Below, in pieces: positions 42,820 to 53,213 of a DNA stretch of 64,000 bases (positions within the stretch are counted from its first letter, which is position 1; every line of letters starts with the position of its first letter). The notes beneath the pieces were generated by a model, which was given only the letters and a program-made list of their open reading frames with translations, was not told where the DNA came from and made no database searches. The translations under genes were made by a program, and so were the position numbers. Source of the stretch: Plasmodiophora brassicae (Eukaryota; Endomyxa; Phytomyxea; Plasmodiophorida; Plasmodiophoridae); the NCBI GenBank assembly GCA_039704465.1, contig JASFAU010000002.1, forward strand, positions 930,001 to 994,000, given 5' to 3'.

Positions 42820-42922
42820 ATACAGACGGTCGTACGTAGAGGAATGCAATGAGGCTGCGCGCGCGTGTGGCTGTCTGTGTGTGTGAGAGAGCGACAGCGA
42901 TTGTGTAGACTGTCACACGGCG

Positions 42923-45900
42923 ATGGAGGAAGGCGAGGTCGTGCCAACATCGCTGGGCAGGTCCCCGGTCACATTATCGCCCGTGTACCAGGCGGTGAGC
43001 CTGGCCGACCGGAAGCTGACGTCGGTCGGCGCCCTGAGCGCGTACCCGGACCTACAACACGTCGATGTGTCCGGCAACCAGCTGGAATCCCTGGCCGACC
43101 TGACGCCGCTGTCGCAGATGCGTCGCCTGAACGCAGCCCGGAACCGCCTGTCGGTCTTCCCCGACTTTCGCCTTCCAGTCGCCGTCGACGACGATGCAGA
43201 CGACGACGCCGACGTGGACGACTACCCGCGGTTGCTGCTGGACGTCAACGTCGCCGGCAACCAGATCCGGTCGTTCAACCTGCAGCAGCTGTCCTGGTTC
43301 CGGTACCTGACCCGGCTGGACGTCAGCGGGAACCAATTGCAATCGTTATCGGCGTTACGCGCCCTGCTCCGGCTGACCTACCTGAACGCGTCGCAGAACG
43401 CCATCGGCGACGTTGATGGCATCGGCCACCTGCCTCTCGTCGAGCTGAACGTCAGCGCCAACCGTATCGCGACGTTGGGCGGCGCCGGCCTGGCCATCAG
43501 CACGCTTCGGTATGTCGACCTGTGCGGCAACGTTCTGGACAGCCTGTCGGGGATCGCTGGGCACCGACACGTTGCCGTCGTGCACGCGCGCGACAACCGC
43601 ATCAAGGCGCTGGCCGACCTGACCGACCTGATGGACCTGGACCTTCTGAGGGACCTGGACCTACGCGGCAACCCGATCGGCGCGACGCCCGGCTACAAGG
43701 ACGATGTCCTGTTCGCGTTGCCGCGACTCGAGAAGCTCGATGGGGACCCGGTCACGCCTGACAGCATATTACGGACCGAGGTGCTTCATGGCGTTCACGC
43801 CCACGTCCTGGAAGGCATCGAGGCGCAAGACGGCGAGGGGCCCGGCGACGACGAAGCCGGCGCGTTCTGGACGCATTGTGCCGGGCAACTCGTCATGCTG
43901 CCGTGGGAAGCGTTCCTTTCCGCGTCCCGATCCCGTCCAGCAACAGCGGTATCGCTGTCGGGCATCGGGGCGGGCGTATTCGGCCTGGCGGCGATCGCCA
44001 GCGCGCTGGACGAGAACCCGACGATTCGGGACGTGCACGTCGACGGCGCGATCTCGTCCCGACGATGGTCCTGGCGCCCTGCCTACTCCATGCGGGCGCT
44101 GCTGGCGGGTGCCCATCGGTTACGAACGCTCTCCATGTGCGACTGCGACCTTGGCCGGGTCGAATCGCACGCCCTAGCCGAGTTCCTCGCCTCGTCGTCC
44201 TGTTTGCAGTCGTTGCTCGTCGCCGGGAACCATCTCGCTGACAACCGGACGCAGGCGGTACCGTCCGGCGCCATCGTGGACGTGGAAGCGTGCCCAGGGC
44301 TGCGCGCCCTGCTGGAGGCGGTTGCACGTTCGCCCGCGCTGACAACGCTGGACCTGTCCAGGAATCGGATCGTGAGCCGCGAGGCGGCTGTCGCGCTGTC
44401 GACGCTGATAAGCGAGGAACGCAGCCCAGACCTGGCGCTGAACCTGTCGGGCAACGAGCTGTCCCCGATGGGCGCACGCGCGCTCGTGACGGCGATTCGT
44501 GAGGCGCCCGCCCTGGCCAGCATCGACCTGTCCAGGTGCGGGATCGGTGCGGATCGCATCACGGTCCAGTTCCTGGGGCAGAGTATCGCCCTCAACGCGA
44601 CTCGCCTGCAATCGGTGTCTCTGTCTGGCAGCCGGAGCCTCTCTGGCGACCTGACGACAACCCCGTTCGGCAGCGGTTCCCGTCTCCAGCGTATTGCCCT
44701 AGACGATTGCTCCCTGGCGACCGATGGCGTGACGGCAGTGGGCGCCTGGCTGTCCCAGGCGCCGTCGCTCACGCAGGTCGACGTGTCTGGGAATGTGGAC
44801 GCCGACGTCAGCGTCTTCGTCGAACGGCTTGCCACCGCCAAGACGTCGCTCGTCGACGTGAACGTCAGCGGGTGCCGAATGTCGTCACCAAAGGCGTACG
44901 GGGTCCTTCTGTCGAGGAACGCGGCGATCACGCGCTCTTTGCTGGCGACACCATCAGGGACCGTAACGATCGACCTGATCCCGTCCCAGGTCACCGACGT
45001 GGACGTATCCGGGATGGCGGGCGTTGATCGTGATGTGCTGGTGGCGATCGGGTCCCGACGGAGCGTATCGTTGGCTGCCTGTGGCCTGCCAGGTGAGGTC
45101 CTGGCCCAGGCGATGTCGTTGCCGGTGACGCGATTGCATCTGGGCGGGCGTCAGTCCGGGTGGAGCGAGATCAGCGCCCACCTGGACGTATCGTCGGCGT
45201 TGTCCCACGTTCGCCTGTTGGACCTGTCCCAGGCGGTCCTGCTGAACGCGGGGACCAAGGCGTTAGCAGCGATCCTGTCCGGTGGCAACGCTCGCGTACA
45301 GCACCTGTGCTTGGATCGATGCCGACTGGGTGATGATGACGCCGTCCGGGACCTGCTCCTGGCCCTGCCGTCGGCACCTGTCGAGACGCTGGTCCTGTCG
45401 TCATGCAACCTCGGCGAGAACAACATTGACGACCTGGTCGAAGCGATACCGGCGGCAGGGGCGTTAGCGGTCGTGGACCTGGCCGGGAACCTGGTGGACG
45501 CGCAATCGTTGCTGGCGCTGGCCGGTCTCCTGGAGCGGAACCCGCCTGGCCTTCGTCGGTTGCGCCTACCGCGCCTGGCCTGCTACCGCCTGCCAGATCA
45601 GGAGGCGCAGGTGGCAACCTTGGACAAGGCAGCGGAGCAGATCGTCGATCTGTTCGAGGGGGCGCTCAGGAAGAACTCGTTCCTGAGCGAGCTGGACGCG
45701 AGCGAGATCCTCCCCGCGCATCATGCGATGCCGTTGCCGCTGAGGACCCGCATCGAACGCGCCATCCAGGATCATAACTCGACGGGCAGTAGGCTGTCGA
45801 GGTTGACGCTGGCGTCGATCGGGAGGGCAGCAACCGACGAGCAGGCCGATCTCGTCGACAACCGCATCGCGGCACAGCTTGCCGTTAATCGCGTTCGTGG

Positions 45901-45961
45901 CGGCGACCTGTCCCCGACGCCCTGGTCCGACCTGGCGCGATGCAGGCTTGACAGCGAGTAA
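42923..45961 (+). CDS. Large two-part leucine-rich-repeat protein
   Basis: Intronless, 1012 residues, ATG 42923. Residues about 25-270 are SDS22-type LRRs: LQHVDVSGNQLESLADLTPL, LTRLDVSGNQLQSLSALRAL, VELNVSANRIATL and an LRR cap, DLRGNPIGATPGYKDDVLFA then LPRLEKLDG, the pattern of axonemal and dynein-linked LRR proteins. After an acidic linker, residues about 320-990 hold ribonuclease-inhibitor-type repeats (LTTLDLSRNRIVSREAAVAL, LALNLSGNELSPMGARAL, ETLVLSSCNLGENNIDDLVE). An acidic insert, DDDADDDADVDD, interrupts repeat 4. It is probably a cytoplasmic scaffold. The combination of two LRR classes in one chain is unusual. No signal peptide or membrane helix. Confidence 0.85.
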   Translation: MEEGEVVPTSLGRSPVTLSPVYQAVSLADRKLTSVGALSAYPDLQHVDVSGNQLESLADLTPLSQMRRLNAARNRLSVFPDFRLPVAVDDDADDDADVDDYPRLLLDVNVAGNQIRSFNLQQLSWFRYLTRLDVSGNQLQSLSALRALLRLTYLNASQNAIGDVDGIGHLPLVELNVSANRIATLGGAGLAISTLRYVDLCGNVLDSLSGIAGHRHVAVVHARDNRIKALADLTDLMDLDLLRDLDLRGNPIGATPGYKDDVLFALPRLEKLDGDPVTPDSILRTEVLHGVHAHVLEGIEAQDGEGPGDDEAGAFWTHCAGQLVMLPWEAFLSASRSRPATAVSLSGIGAGVFGLAAIASALDENPTIRDVHVDGAISSRRWSWRPAYSMRALLAGAHRLRTLSMCDCDLGRVESHALAEFLASSSCLQSLLVAGNHLADNRTQAVPSGAIVDVEACPGLRALLEAVARSPALTTLDLSRNRIVSREAAVALSTLISEERSPDLALNLSGNELSPMGARALVTAIREAPALASIDLSRCGIGADRITVQFLGQSIALNATRLQSVSLSGSRSLSGDLTTTPFGSGSRLQRIALDDCSLATDGVTAVGAWLSQAPSLTQVDVSGNVDADVSVFVERLATAKTSLVDVNVSGCRMSSPKAYGVLLSRNAAITRSLLATPSGTVTIDLIPSQVTDVDVSGMAGVDRDVLVAIGSRRSVSLAACGLPGEVLAQAMSLPVTRLHLGGRQSGWSEISAHLDVSSALSHVRLLDLSQAVLLNAGTKALAAILSGGNARVQHLCLDRCRLGDDDAVRDLLLALPSAPVETLVLSSCNLGENNIDDLVEAIPAAGALAVVDLAGNLVDAQSLLALAGLLERNPPGLRRLRLPRLACYRLPDQEAQVATLDKAAEQIVDLFEGALRKNSFLSELDASEILPAHHAMPLPLRTRIERAIQDHNSTGSRLSRLTLASIGRAATDEQADLVDNRIAAQLAVNRVRGGDLSPTPWSDLARCRLDSE

Positions 45962-46038
45962 ACCACGCCCGTTGAGATGGCTCTGGTTTCCCGAGAGAAC
46001 CAATAGTTTACGAGTTCTGTTTCACACTGAAGGGTGCC

Positions 46039-47658
46039 CTACAACGTGGACGCGAACGTGTGCACGCGATCGCCAGTGGCAACGGCGACTGGGAAGATGG
46101 TGGACCCCAGCTTGGGTTGAATGGAATGCAGGAACCGGCGCCGTACGATGTAGTGGAACACCAGCTCACCGGACAGGAGCAGGACGACGGATCCGATGAT
46201 GGATAGGCCAACGGCCGTAACGATCCGTGAGCGGCGGCGAAGCTCGGCTTCTGCGACAGCCAAGGGAGGCGGCGTACAGCAACCACTCTGGGGATTCCGT
46301 CCTCGGTCGCCTGGCAGTCCAGGTGCGCTTGCACTCTCGCCGCGACCGTCTGCGGGACGACCAATGTCGGGGTCGCGTCCTGCAGATCCAGCGTCAACGT
46401 CATGACCGGTGGTTTCAGTGGAGGGCGATGCGTGCGCTTCGCTTGGTCCGTCTCCGGGTTCGTCTGAGGTGTCACCCTCCTGAGGCCCGTTAACACGGTC
46501 ATCCGGAATGCCCGTGCCAAAGTCATCATCAGCGGTTGGGTCAGCGCGATCGTCCGGTTCGTCTGAGGTGTCACCCTCCTGAGGCCCGTTAACAAGGTCT
46601 TCCGGAATGCTCGTGCCAAAGTCATCATCAGCGGTTCGGTCAGGGCGATCGTCCGCTTGGTGCCCACGAACAGGGCTGGCTGGAACGACCTCATCAACGG
46701 CTGCGTCATTTCGGATCGCACGCGTTCCTTGCGGCGATTGCATGTCAGATACGACAGGCGGGACGTCGGTTATTCTCAAAGCGGCAGGATGGTGTTCTGA
46801 AGGGGGTACGAATTCACGCAGGGTTTCTCCGGTCGGGATGTTCACCTCACCCAGAGTACACGTACGCAGGCTGGGAGGGCACCACGCCCTAGCAAGGAAC
46901 CGTTCAACGGCCGGGCGTGTCTCCATGGTCCTGCGGCACGCGTCAACGTTGAGCCTCGGACATGCTTCCAATTAACGTCAGGCGAACATACGAAAGGAAG
47001 CGGAGTTCGACGTGTGCCGCCAAACCGTCAAACGCATCGGCCATGACATAAGGGGCACCGGTGTACGGGTCGTAGGCCGCAGCAGGGTTTGCGACGAGCG
47101 GGACGTAATCCCACGCAACCTCGACCTTGACCTGGGCGGGCAGGCCCTCGAACGCAGCAGACCCAATGAACGCTGGCTGTAGGATCCTGCGGTTCTATCA
47201 GCATCAGGTGTAAAGCAAAGAGGGGTGTCGTCCTACTTGAGCTTCCGTAGAGCGGTCAGATGTGAGAAAACGCCTCGCTGTATATGCCACGACGACTGTT
47301 GTCCAGTGGCGTACCATTCACGTCCTTTGAACACGCGACGTGTCCAGTGTCTATGCACGCGCGACGACCCACCATCACCATCCGTGCCAAGAAGCTTCAG
47401 CAGCGTGGCGTCCCCGCAATCCTCAAACCAGTGCGCTGCCAGCGGGTGATCATTCGAAACGCACGATCTGCAAGGCTCGTCAACGCTCGGATCGGTTGTC
47501 CCCCGCACACCTGCCTTCACCGACATTGTCTTGATCCTCGAGCTCAGCGTGTGCGTTTCGCACTGGCAGAACCGACACGCGCTGCATGCCGACCCGACGA
47601 TAGACGTCGCACACGATACGATGACCAGCGCCGCGAGTATGACGGGCGCGGTCATCAT
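46039..47658 (-). CDS. Type I membrane protein with signal peptide and 33-residue internal repeats
   Basis: Three exons. Exon 1 starts at ATG 47656-47658 with a signal peptide (MMTAPVILAALVIVSCATSI) and a Cys-rich lumenal start (CSACRFCQCETH, CRSCVSNDH). A 50-nt intron (gtagga donor) joins LRKLK to ILQPAFIGSAAFEGLPAQV. A 61-nt intron (gtatgt donor) joins ELRFLS to TMETRPAVERFLARAW. Exon 3 has two 33-residue acidic repeats, then a Pro-rich stretch, one membrane helix (IVTAVGLSIIGSVVLLLSGE) and a short basic tail, stop 46039. It is probably surface or endomembrane-located. No family recognised. Cys pairs in exon 1 suggest disulfides. Confidence 0.7.
46461..46658 (-). repeat. Two tandem 99-bp coding repeats
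   Basis: Two adjacent 99-bp units (start-to-start 46461 and 46560) are about 93% identical. They encode TADDDFGT(S/G)IP(E/D)D, then (L/R)VNGPQEGDTSDEP, within the membrane-protein gene. The whole-codon period keeps the frame. This points to recent unequal exchange in the lumenal acidic region. Confidence 0.9.
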
Positions 47659-48044
47659 GACTCACGACACCGGCGTGTCCGGTGCAAAACGGTGACGGCG
47701 GCGCCGCTCGCCAAAGGGCGACCCTGTCCCTGGGCGCCCCACGAACAACACGACCCAGTGGATGTTGCACGTGGCATTTTGGTTGGAAGACCAACAGGCT
47801 GGGTGCACGTCTTGCAGGCCCAATGACTAATGAGGCACCCACGCGATAGGCATACGTCTGTATGTATTACGCCACGTGCTGTCATCTACACACATAGGGC
47901 TTTGCGGCGGCAACACAGCCAGTTATGTATCGAGGTCAGACAGGCATTCGCCCGGGACCTCGAGCGCCCTGCATCGGAGGCACCGTTCCGGAATACACGT
48001 ATATTACAGGTGCTGTACGAGGTGATACTGCAGCGAAGTCAAGG
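47659..48044. other. Intergenic region
   Basis: Upstream of the membrane-protein gene and downstream of the minus-strand gene at 48045. I see no coding frame with bias, no repeat and no RNA gene. Confidence 0.4.
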
Positions 48045-48437
48045 TTAGCGACGAGCGGCGGCGTCGAGGACGTTGCTGAGGTCAGCAAGTGTGAAGTCCT
48101 TGTGGTAGTCCTGTTCGCCATCATCGACGTCGGTGGCATCTTCGGGCTTCTCGTCAAATATGACGGCATTGCCCAGGACCGGCCGTCCATACATCTGCGT
48201 CATCAGGCGATTCGGCGCGAAACGCTTCAGGTCGCCGCTGTCGTACGACGGCAGGTACGCCGTCAGGCGATGCCCGGGCGCCTTCAGGACGATCGCCTGG
48301 CACTCGTCTGCTGGCGCCAAATACTCCATCACATGCCGCACGTGCGCCTCCCGGTCACTGTCCTTGCTGAACTGGACCTCAGCGGGCCCATCAGGGCGAA
48401 CAACAACCGCTGTAAACGTACGGCGCTGACCAGCCAT
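48045..48437 (-). CDS. Small protein with DUF5880/DUF3846-like core
   Basis: Intronless, 130 residues from ATG 48435-48437 (MAGQRRTFTAVVVRPDGPAE). Motifs are VRHVMEYLAPADECQAIVLK, then LTAYLPSYDSGDLKRFAPN, YGRPVLGNAVIFDEKPEDAT and an acidic C-terminal stretch with FTLADLSNVL. The order PDG..., short linker, GN(A/I)(V/I)..(D/R) matches the core of the acidic protein at 25549-26262, so I read them as distant relatives. The frame continues open upstream to 48659, leaving the start uncertain. Function unknown. Confidence 0.65.
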   Translation of the reverse strand: MAGQRRTFTAVVVRPDGPAEVQFSKDSDREAHVRHVMEYLAPADECQAIVLKAPGHRLTAYLPSYDSGDLKRFAPNRLMTQMYGRPVLGNAVIFDEKPEDATDVDDGEQDYHKDFTLADLSNVLDAAARR

Positions 48438-48701
48438 CTGATGATCTGAACGCGAAACTGCGCCGCAGTTTCCCGACTGAGTCTGACGTTGCCCCGCAGC
48501 TGCAGCGTCAGCAGTCGCTCCGGGCGCTCGTTGGCGGCACCGGAACGCAACAAAGATGACGTGCGTCTGTATTCCACAAGTCGTCGATGGGCACCAGTAC
48601 TCGCAGTGGATCGGGTCGCTGTTTGGCGCGTGGTAACCGTCGGGCGTGATGGGGACCAACCGCTGCCTGGTGCTGACTAGAATGGCAGTGCGTATTCCCC
48701 A

Positions 48702-49552
48702 ATGGAGAAGGCGTCGTACTGTATCGGGGCGGTGTCGTTGGTGACATGGCTGATTGCCATGCTGCCGCAGATTGTCGAGATATACAAGGCGAAGAGCGGG
48801 TCTGGCATATCTCGCGTCTTCATTGGCATCTGGTTCGTGTGCGGCACCGGTCGATTATGGTTCAGCTGACGTGACCGCCGGTCTACAGGATCACTGGCGG
48901 GTGTGGCATGTTTCTTGGCGGGCTCCTGACCCATAATCCGCTGCCGATTTCGCTCGTCGGCTTGTACATCGTTATCTGCAACGTCATCATATTCGCTCAG
49001 ATCACGTACTACGACCACGTTCGCCGTCGTCCCTTTGCTGGGTTCTCGCCTACCAAGAGATCAACCGTAATGGTCGTTGCGCTTACCTGCACAGGTACTG
49101 CTGCCCTGTTGGCAACTGATGCGATGGTGGCACCCGGGTCATCGTCTGGTCGTGCGTTACTCTCCAGTACCAATCCTGTCACCTGCGATTACCGCCCACC
49201 AATGTCAGACTCGGTCAGAACGCTGGGTATCATTCTGGCGTGGATATCGGGCGTTCTGTTCTTCGTGTCGCGTGTCCCGCAGGTCCTGCAGAACTTCCGC
49301 GACCGATGCGTTCGCGGTCTGTCGCTGAAGATGATCTCGTTGATCATCTTTGGAAACTCGACGCTCGGACTGCAACTGATCCTAGGCAACAAGCAAGGCG
49401 CTACCGAGTTCGTGGTCAAAACCCTGCCGTTCATGCTGGGTTCGATCGGCATCGTCTTTTGGGACGTCATCATCCTGATTCAAGCTGCCGTCTACGGGCG
49501 TTCCATGGCGACCAAGCAACGTTCCAAGCAGCAGCATTCCTCGGCTGTTTGA
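48702..49552 (+). CDS. PQ-loop repeat transporter (Ypq1/PQLC2-like)
   Basis: Exon 1 (ATG 48702) gives MEKASYCIGAVSLVTWLIAM, then LPQIVEIYKAKSGSGIS, the first PQ-loop motif. A 50-nt phase-2 intron joins IGIWFV to ITGGCGMFLGGLLTHNPLPI. Further helices and a loop follow, then LAWISGVLFFVSRVPQVLQN, the second PQ motif. The end is a cytosolic basic tail, TKQRSKQQHSSAV. Seven membrane helices in total. The second conserved Pro-Gln and the LTHNPLP segment resemble lysosomal/vacuolar cationic amino-acid exporters (the PQLC2/Ypq group). The substrate is inferred only. Confidence 0.85.
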
Positions 49553-49639
49553 ATACACCCCTTGTCGTGTAGACTAGTAATCATCATTGGTGTTCTCAGG
49601 TTGCCATAGAATCGCGGCCGTCGGACCATTACCAGTGTG

Positions 49640-50547
49640 CTAGTCATGGCCGTCCAAGTGGATGCGCTCCAGCCAGATGATGAACGTGCCGAACAGGGGC
49701 CCATTGCCAAACAACTCCTTGTTGCGTTCTTCGTACGGGAGCGACTCCTTGTGCAGGCGTACTAAAGCAAAGTAGAACCAGGAGAGCAAGGATGACAAGC
49801 AGATGGCGATGACGACGTCGATCGTGTAGTGGAACTTGGAGGCGACAATCGTAAAGATGCCGAAGACGACTTCAGCCCAAATCAGCCATTGGGCACCAGT
49901 CGATAGCCAACGAGCAAGCTTCGTCATGGACTCTGAAAAGGAATCGTCAGCGACGACAGGGTGAACCTTGCTGACGACGAGACGTGCCTGGACCCGTGTG
50001 CAGCTGAACCAGCAACGCACTCAGCATCATACTTGTCGTGTGGCCACTGAACAGGACATCTCGGCAGGTGACAATCTGCAGGTCGATGACCTTGAACGCA
50101 TCAATGAACGCGTTGTCGGTCTTGGGGACGATCGCTGTGCAGGTGTTATCCGGGTTTGGCAGCCGGGTCACCTACAGTGTTGTCGGTGTGACAGTGTTCG
50201 ATCAAGGTGTCGTATACACCTACTGATATGGACACGCCGCGTAGGAAGAACATGGTTCCCTGTAGGAATGCCCAGCGTCGAATCGTGCGAGCTCGGTATC
50301 GGTCACATAGAAGACGAATGATGGCGGAGACGCCGACAGCAACCACCATGATATTCGGCCACATCGTGGATATGGACGCGTTGGAAAGCAGTTGATAACC
50401 GACGTCGGGGAGACGGGGTCCTTGCGGGTCGTCCATCTGCGAAATGATGATCTGCATGAAGGCGTTGAAGTACAGAGCAGCCAGGAAATAGACGGCTGAG
50501 AACACGTTCTGCCTGCAGAACGCGTGTGGAGAGACATAGTTGGGCAT
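49640..50547 (-). CDS. Sphingomyelin/inositol-phosphorylceramide synthase-like enzyme, copy 1
   Basis: The start is ATG 50545-50547 (MPNYVSPHAFCRQN), matched to copy 2; coding bias upstream of it leaves a longer N-terminus possible. Exon 1 has several membrane helices and RRWAFLQGTMFFLRGVSIS. A phase-0 intron with a gtaggt donor joins this to VTRLPNPDNTCTAIVPKTDN. The first catalytic motif is TCRDVLFSGHTTSMMLSALL. After another intron come FGIFTIVASKFHYTIDVVIA and IIWLERIHLDGHD-stop. SGHT and HYTIDV hold the His-His-Asp triad of the PAP2-C family. It should move a phospho-headgroup to ceramide in Golgi or plasma membrane. Headgroup unknown. Confidence 0.87.
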
Positions 50548-51014
50548 AGGTCCCGTCGTATCCAGGGCAGGAAGCAGCTGGTATCGATCCACCACTATCT
50601 GACAGCTCGCTGCGGCTCCTGTCGTGTACGAAGTCGTTCTCGTTCGTGACGGGATCTGACTCGGCGTCTGAGTGAACGACGACGTCCCCTATTAATGACA
50701 AAGCCCTCAGTCTCATCCTGCGACGCTGTGGCTGACTGCATAGCTTGTTCTGGAACATGTTGATTGACTGTCGTATTCTGGAACAAGTGGCGGCCTTCCT
50801 GTTCCCAGGGCCACTAACGTGTTGGCCTGCCGACAACTTCTTCACATCAGCCAGTGTATAACGCAGAGTCTGAGGAGCACGGCGATGAGGCGGCCCGACA
50901 GCCCCTATCGTCAGCGCTAGTCACAAACGGGGGACGTCCAGGGTACTTCAGAACAATACGATCTATGGTTCGACAGCATCCGGTGTCGTCTCATTTGGAT
51001 ATTCACTGATTTAT
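50548..51014. other. Intergenic region between the two sphingolipid synthase genes
   Basis: About 465 bp. The part nearest copy 1 (50550-50680) has some minus-strand coding bias (DRYQLLPALDTTG) and may be its 5' exon or leader. The rest shows no gene. Confidence 0.35.
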
Positions 51015-51985
51015 TCATGGCAGGCTGGGGATGCGGCTCTCCGACCAGAACGAGAACACGCTCTGGCGCCGATGGTCCAAGTTGATACGCTCCAGCCATA
51101 TAATGAACGTACCGAACACGGGCCCATTGCCCAGCAGTTCCTTTTCGCGCTCCAGGAGCGGACGCGACGCCTCGTGCAATCGCACCAACGCGAAGTAGAA
51201 CCAGGACAGCAGACAGGACATGGTCACCGCGATGACGACGTCGATCGTGTAGTGGAATTTCGAGGCGATGATCGTAAAGATGCCGAAGATGACTTCCGCC
51301 CAGATCACGAATTGGGCCGCGCGTGACAGCCGACGCCCCACCTTCGTCGTTGAGTCTGCCAGCGACTCATCAGCAACGGCATTGAGTGGCATTCCGGTGA
51401 TCCATCCCACCTGGTACCGTGTGCAAGTGGACCAGCAGAGCGCTCAGCATCATGCTCGTGGTGTGGCCGCTGAACAGGACATCCCGACAGGTGACTAACT
51501 GCAGGTCGATGACCTTGAATGCATCGATGAACACATTGTCGGTCTTGGGGATAACGGCGGCGCAGGTGCTGTCTGGATTGGGCAGCCGGGTTACCTGGGT
51601 CACCCGTCAGATCAATCGTCCTGTAGCGGTTCGAGACAGACCGACGCCATCCTACCGCTATACAGACGCCGCGTAGGAAGAACATGGTTCCTTGAAGGAA
51701 CGCCCACCGTCGGATCGTGCGAGATCGGTAGCGGTCGCACAGGAGACGGGCGACGGACGAGACAGCCACAGCGAGGACCATATAGTTCGGCCAGGACGTG
51801 CCTATCGAGACGTTGGCGAACAGTTCGTAGCCGACATCAGGCAGGCGGGGGCCTTGCTGGTCGTCGGCCTGCGACACGTAGACCTGCATGACGGCGTTGA
51901 AGTACACAGCGGCGACGAAGTAGATGGCCGAGAACACGTTCTGCTTGCAGAACGGGTGCGGCCCCACATAGTTCGACATGGACAT
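51015..51985 (-). CDS. Sphingomyelin/inositol-phosphorylceramide synthase-like enzyme, copy 2
   Basis: The start is ATG 51983-51985 (MSMSNYVGPHPFCKQNVFS). Exon 1 ends RRWAFLQGTMFFLRGVCIAV, the next gives VTRLPNPDSTCAAVIPKTDN with TCRDVLFSGHTTSMMLSALL, and the third has FGIFTIIASKFHYTIDVVIA and IIWLERINLDHRR before a short extra tail, FSFWSESRIPSLP. The His-His-Asp triad is intact. It is the same strand and exon plan as copy 1 and highly similar at protein level, so this is a tandem duplicate. It differs by a 13-18-residue C-terminal extension. Confidence 0.87.
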
Positions 51986-52282
51986 CGGGCGGGACCCCGG
52001 ATAAGTTTAGGCAGGGACGACGACGATTTGGGAATACGGCAGGTTCGGCCTAAGCAACAATGAACTGAATCGCGCTGAAGCGCGTTCCACGAGAGCCCGC
52101 GCGGTCGGGGTCAGACTCGCTGCTCCCTCCGTTGAGTCACGACAACGACCCGACCATGACGCCACTCGCAGCGAGGCGGGTTGCCGCTCGACGGGTCACT
52201 TTACCAAACGCGTTATCACGTGCTAATCGTATACAATCCAGCCCGCCGCTCTCCACAGGCCCCGTCGCCCGCAGGCACAGCA

Positions 52283-53056
52283 ATGAAGGGGACCATCAGA
52301 TCACCGTCGAAAGCGCTGCTGGCCGACCTGATCGAGCTGTGCGGGTACTCGCCGCGCTCGGGCGCCGACCTGGACATGCGCGTGTCGCCGATGAACTGGT
52401 ACCCTGTCAGCGTCCTGCAGGTCGGATCCGGCGACGGCGGCACTGAGGTCGCCATCTTCGAGTACGCCGCCGACCTCGTCGTCGTGTTTCGCCGAGGCGA
52501 CGACGACGCCGGTGACCTGTCAGCGGTCACGTTCGAGCGGGAGAAGTTCACCGACCTGGTCGGCATGAACGTGTCGGTGAACAAGGTGGCGCTGGGCATG
52601 TGGCGCGACCTGAACGTGCACGAGTTCGTCGCCGGCTGGGCCAACGAAAACCCGGCCGGGCGCGTCTTCATTACCGGGTACGCCATGGGCGGCACCATGG
52701 CCCTGCTTCAGGCCATGTACACGCAGAACCACATGGATCTGGGCGACCGTCTCGTCTCCATCACGTTCGGTGCCGTCCGCGCCGGCAGTCGCACGTTCGT
52801 CAGGAACTTCAACGGCGCCGTCAGGAACGCGTACCGATTCGTGAACGCGATGGACCCGGTCAGCGAGCTGGGCGGGTGCAGCCTGGCCCGCCTGCACCAC
52901 CCGGGCGCCGTCCGCCACCTGCTCGACGACGGTATCCACCTGACGTACATCAGCAAGTGGCGCGCCCTGCTGGCGGCCACGTTCGACGGCAGCGACCACG
53001 CGCTCGACGCCTACGCCGACGCCGTCGCGTCGTGGAACGGCAAGATCATCGACTAG
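52283..53056 (+). CDS. Class-3 lipase-like protein lacking the catalytic serine
   Basis: Intronless, 257 residues, ATG 52283 (MKGTIRSPSKALLADLIELC). The alpha/beta-hydrolase core has VAIFEYAADLVVVFRRGDD and WANENPAGRVFITGYAMGGT. The family's GHSLGG elbow here reads GYAMGG, with Ala (GCC, 52682-52684) replacing the nucleophile Ser. SITFGAVRAGSRTFVRNFNG, then YRFVNAMDPVSEL (the expected Asp) and HPGAVRHLLDDGIHLTYISK match the usual C-terminal part. No signal peptide is seen. Fold and length fit the Lipase_3 family. Loss of Ser suggests a non-hydrolytic role. The frame is open upstream, so a longer N-terminus is possible. Confidence 0.85.
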   Translation: MKGTIRSPSKALLADLIELCGYSPRSGADLDMRVSPMNWYPVSVLQVGSGDGGTEVAIFEYAADLVVVFRRGDDDAGDLSAVTFEREKFTDLVGMNVSVNKVALGMWRDLNVHEFVAGWANENPAGRVFITGYAMGGTMALLQAMYTQNHMDLGDRLVSITFGAVRAGSRTFVRNFNGAVRNAYRFVNAMDPVSELGGCSLARLHHPGAVRHLLDDGIHLTYISKWRALLAATFDGSDHALDAYADAVASWNGKIID

Positions 53057-53213
53057 GCCACCATAATACAGACACTGCATCGTTACGCTTGTTGTGGAAC
53101 CTTTAGACGCGCAGGCGCTCGCGGCAGGACATGCATTACATGGGTGAGACGATCAGCGGTGTACGTATCCGTTTATAGTTGTGTTAAGTTTCTGGACATG
53201 GGGCGCGCCGTCG

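Noticed and set aside
41949..42839. Overlapping frames of about 280-296 residues on both strands over CDC20 and similar ones over the LRR gene
   Set aside because: They are GC-bias shadows of WD40 and LRR coding sequence, rich in Arg/Pro/Ala with no motifs.
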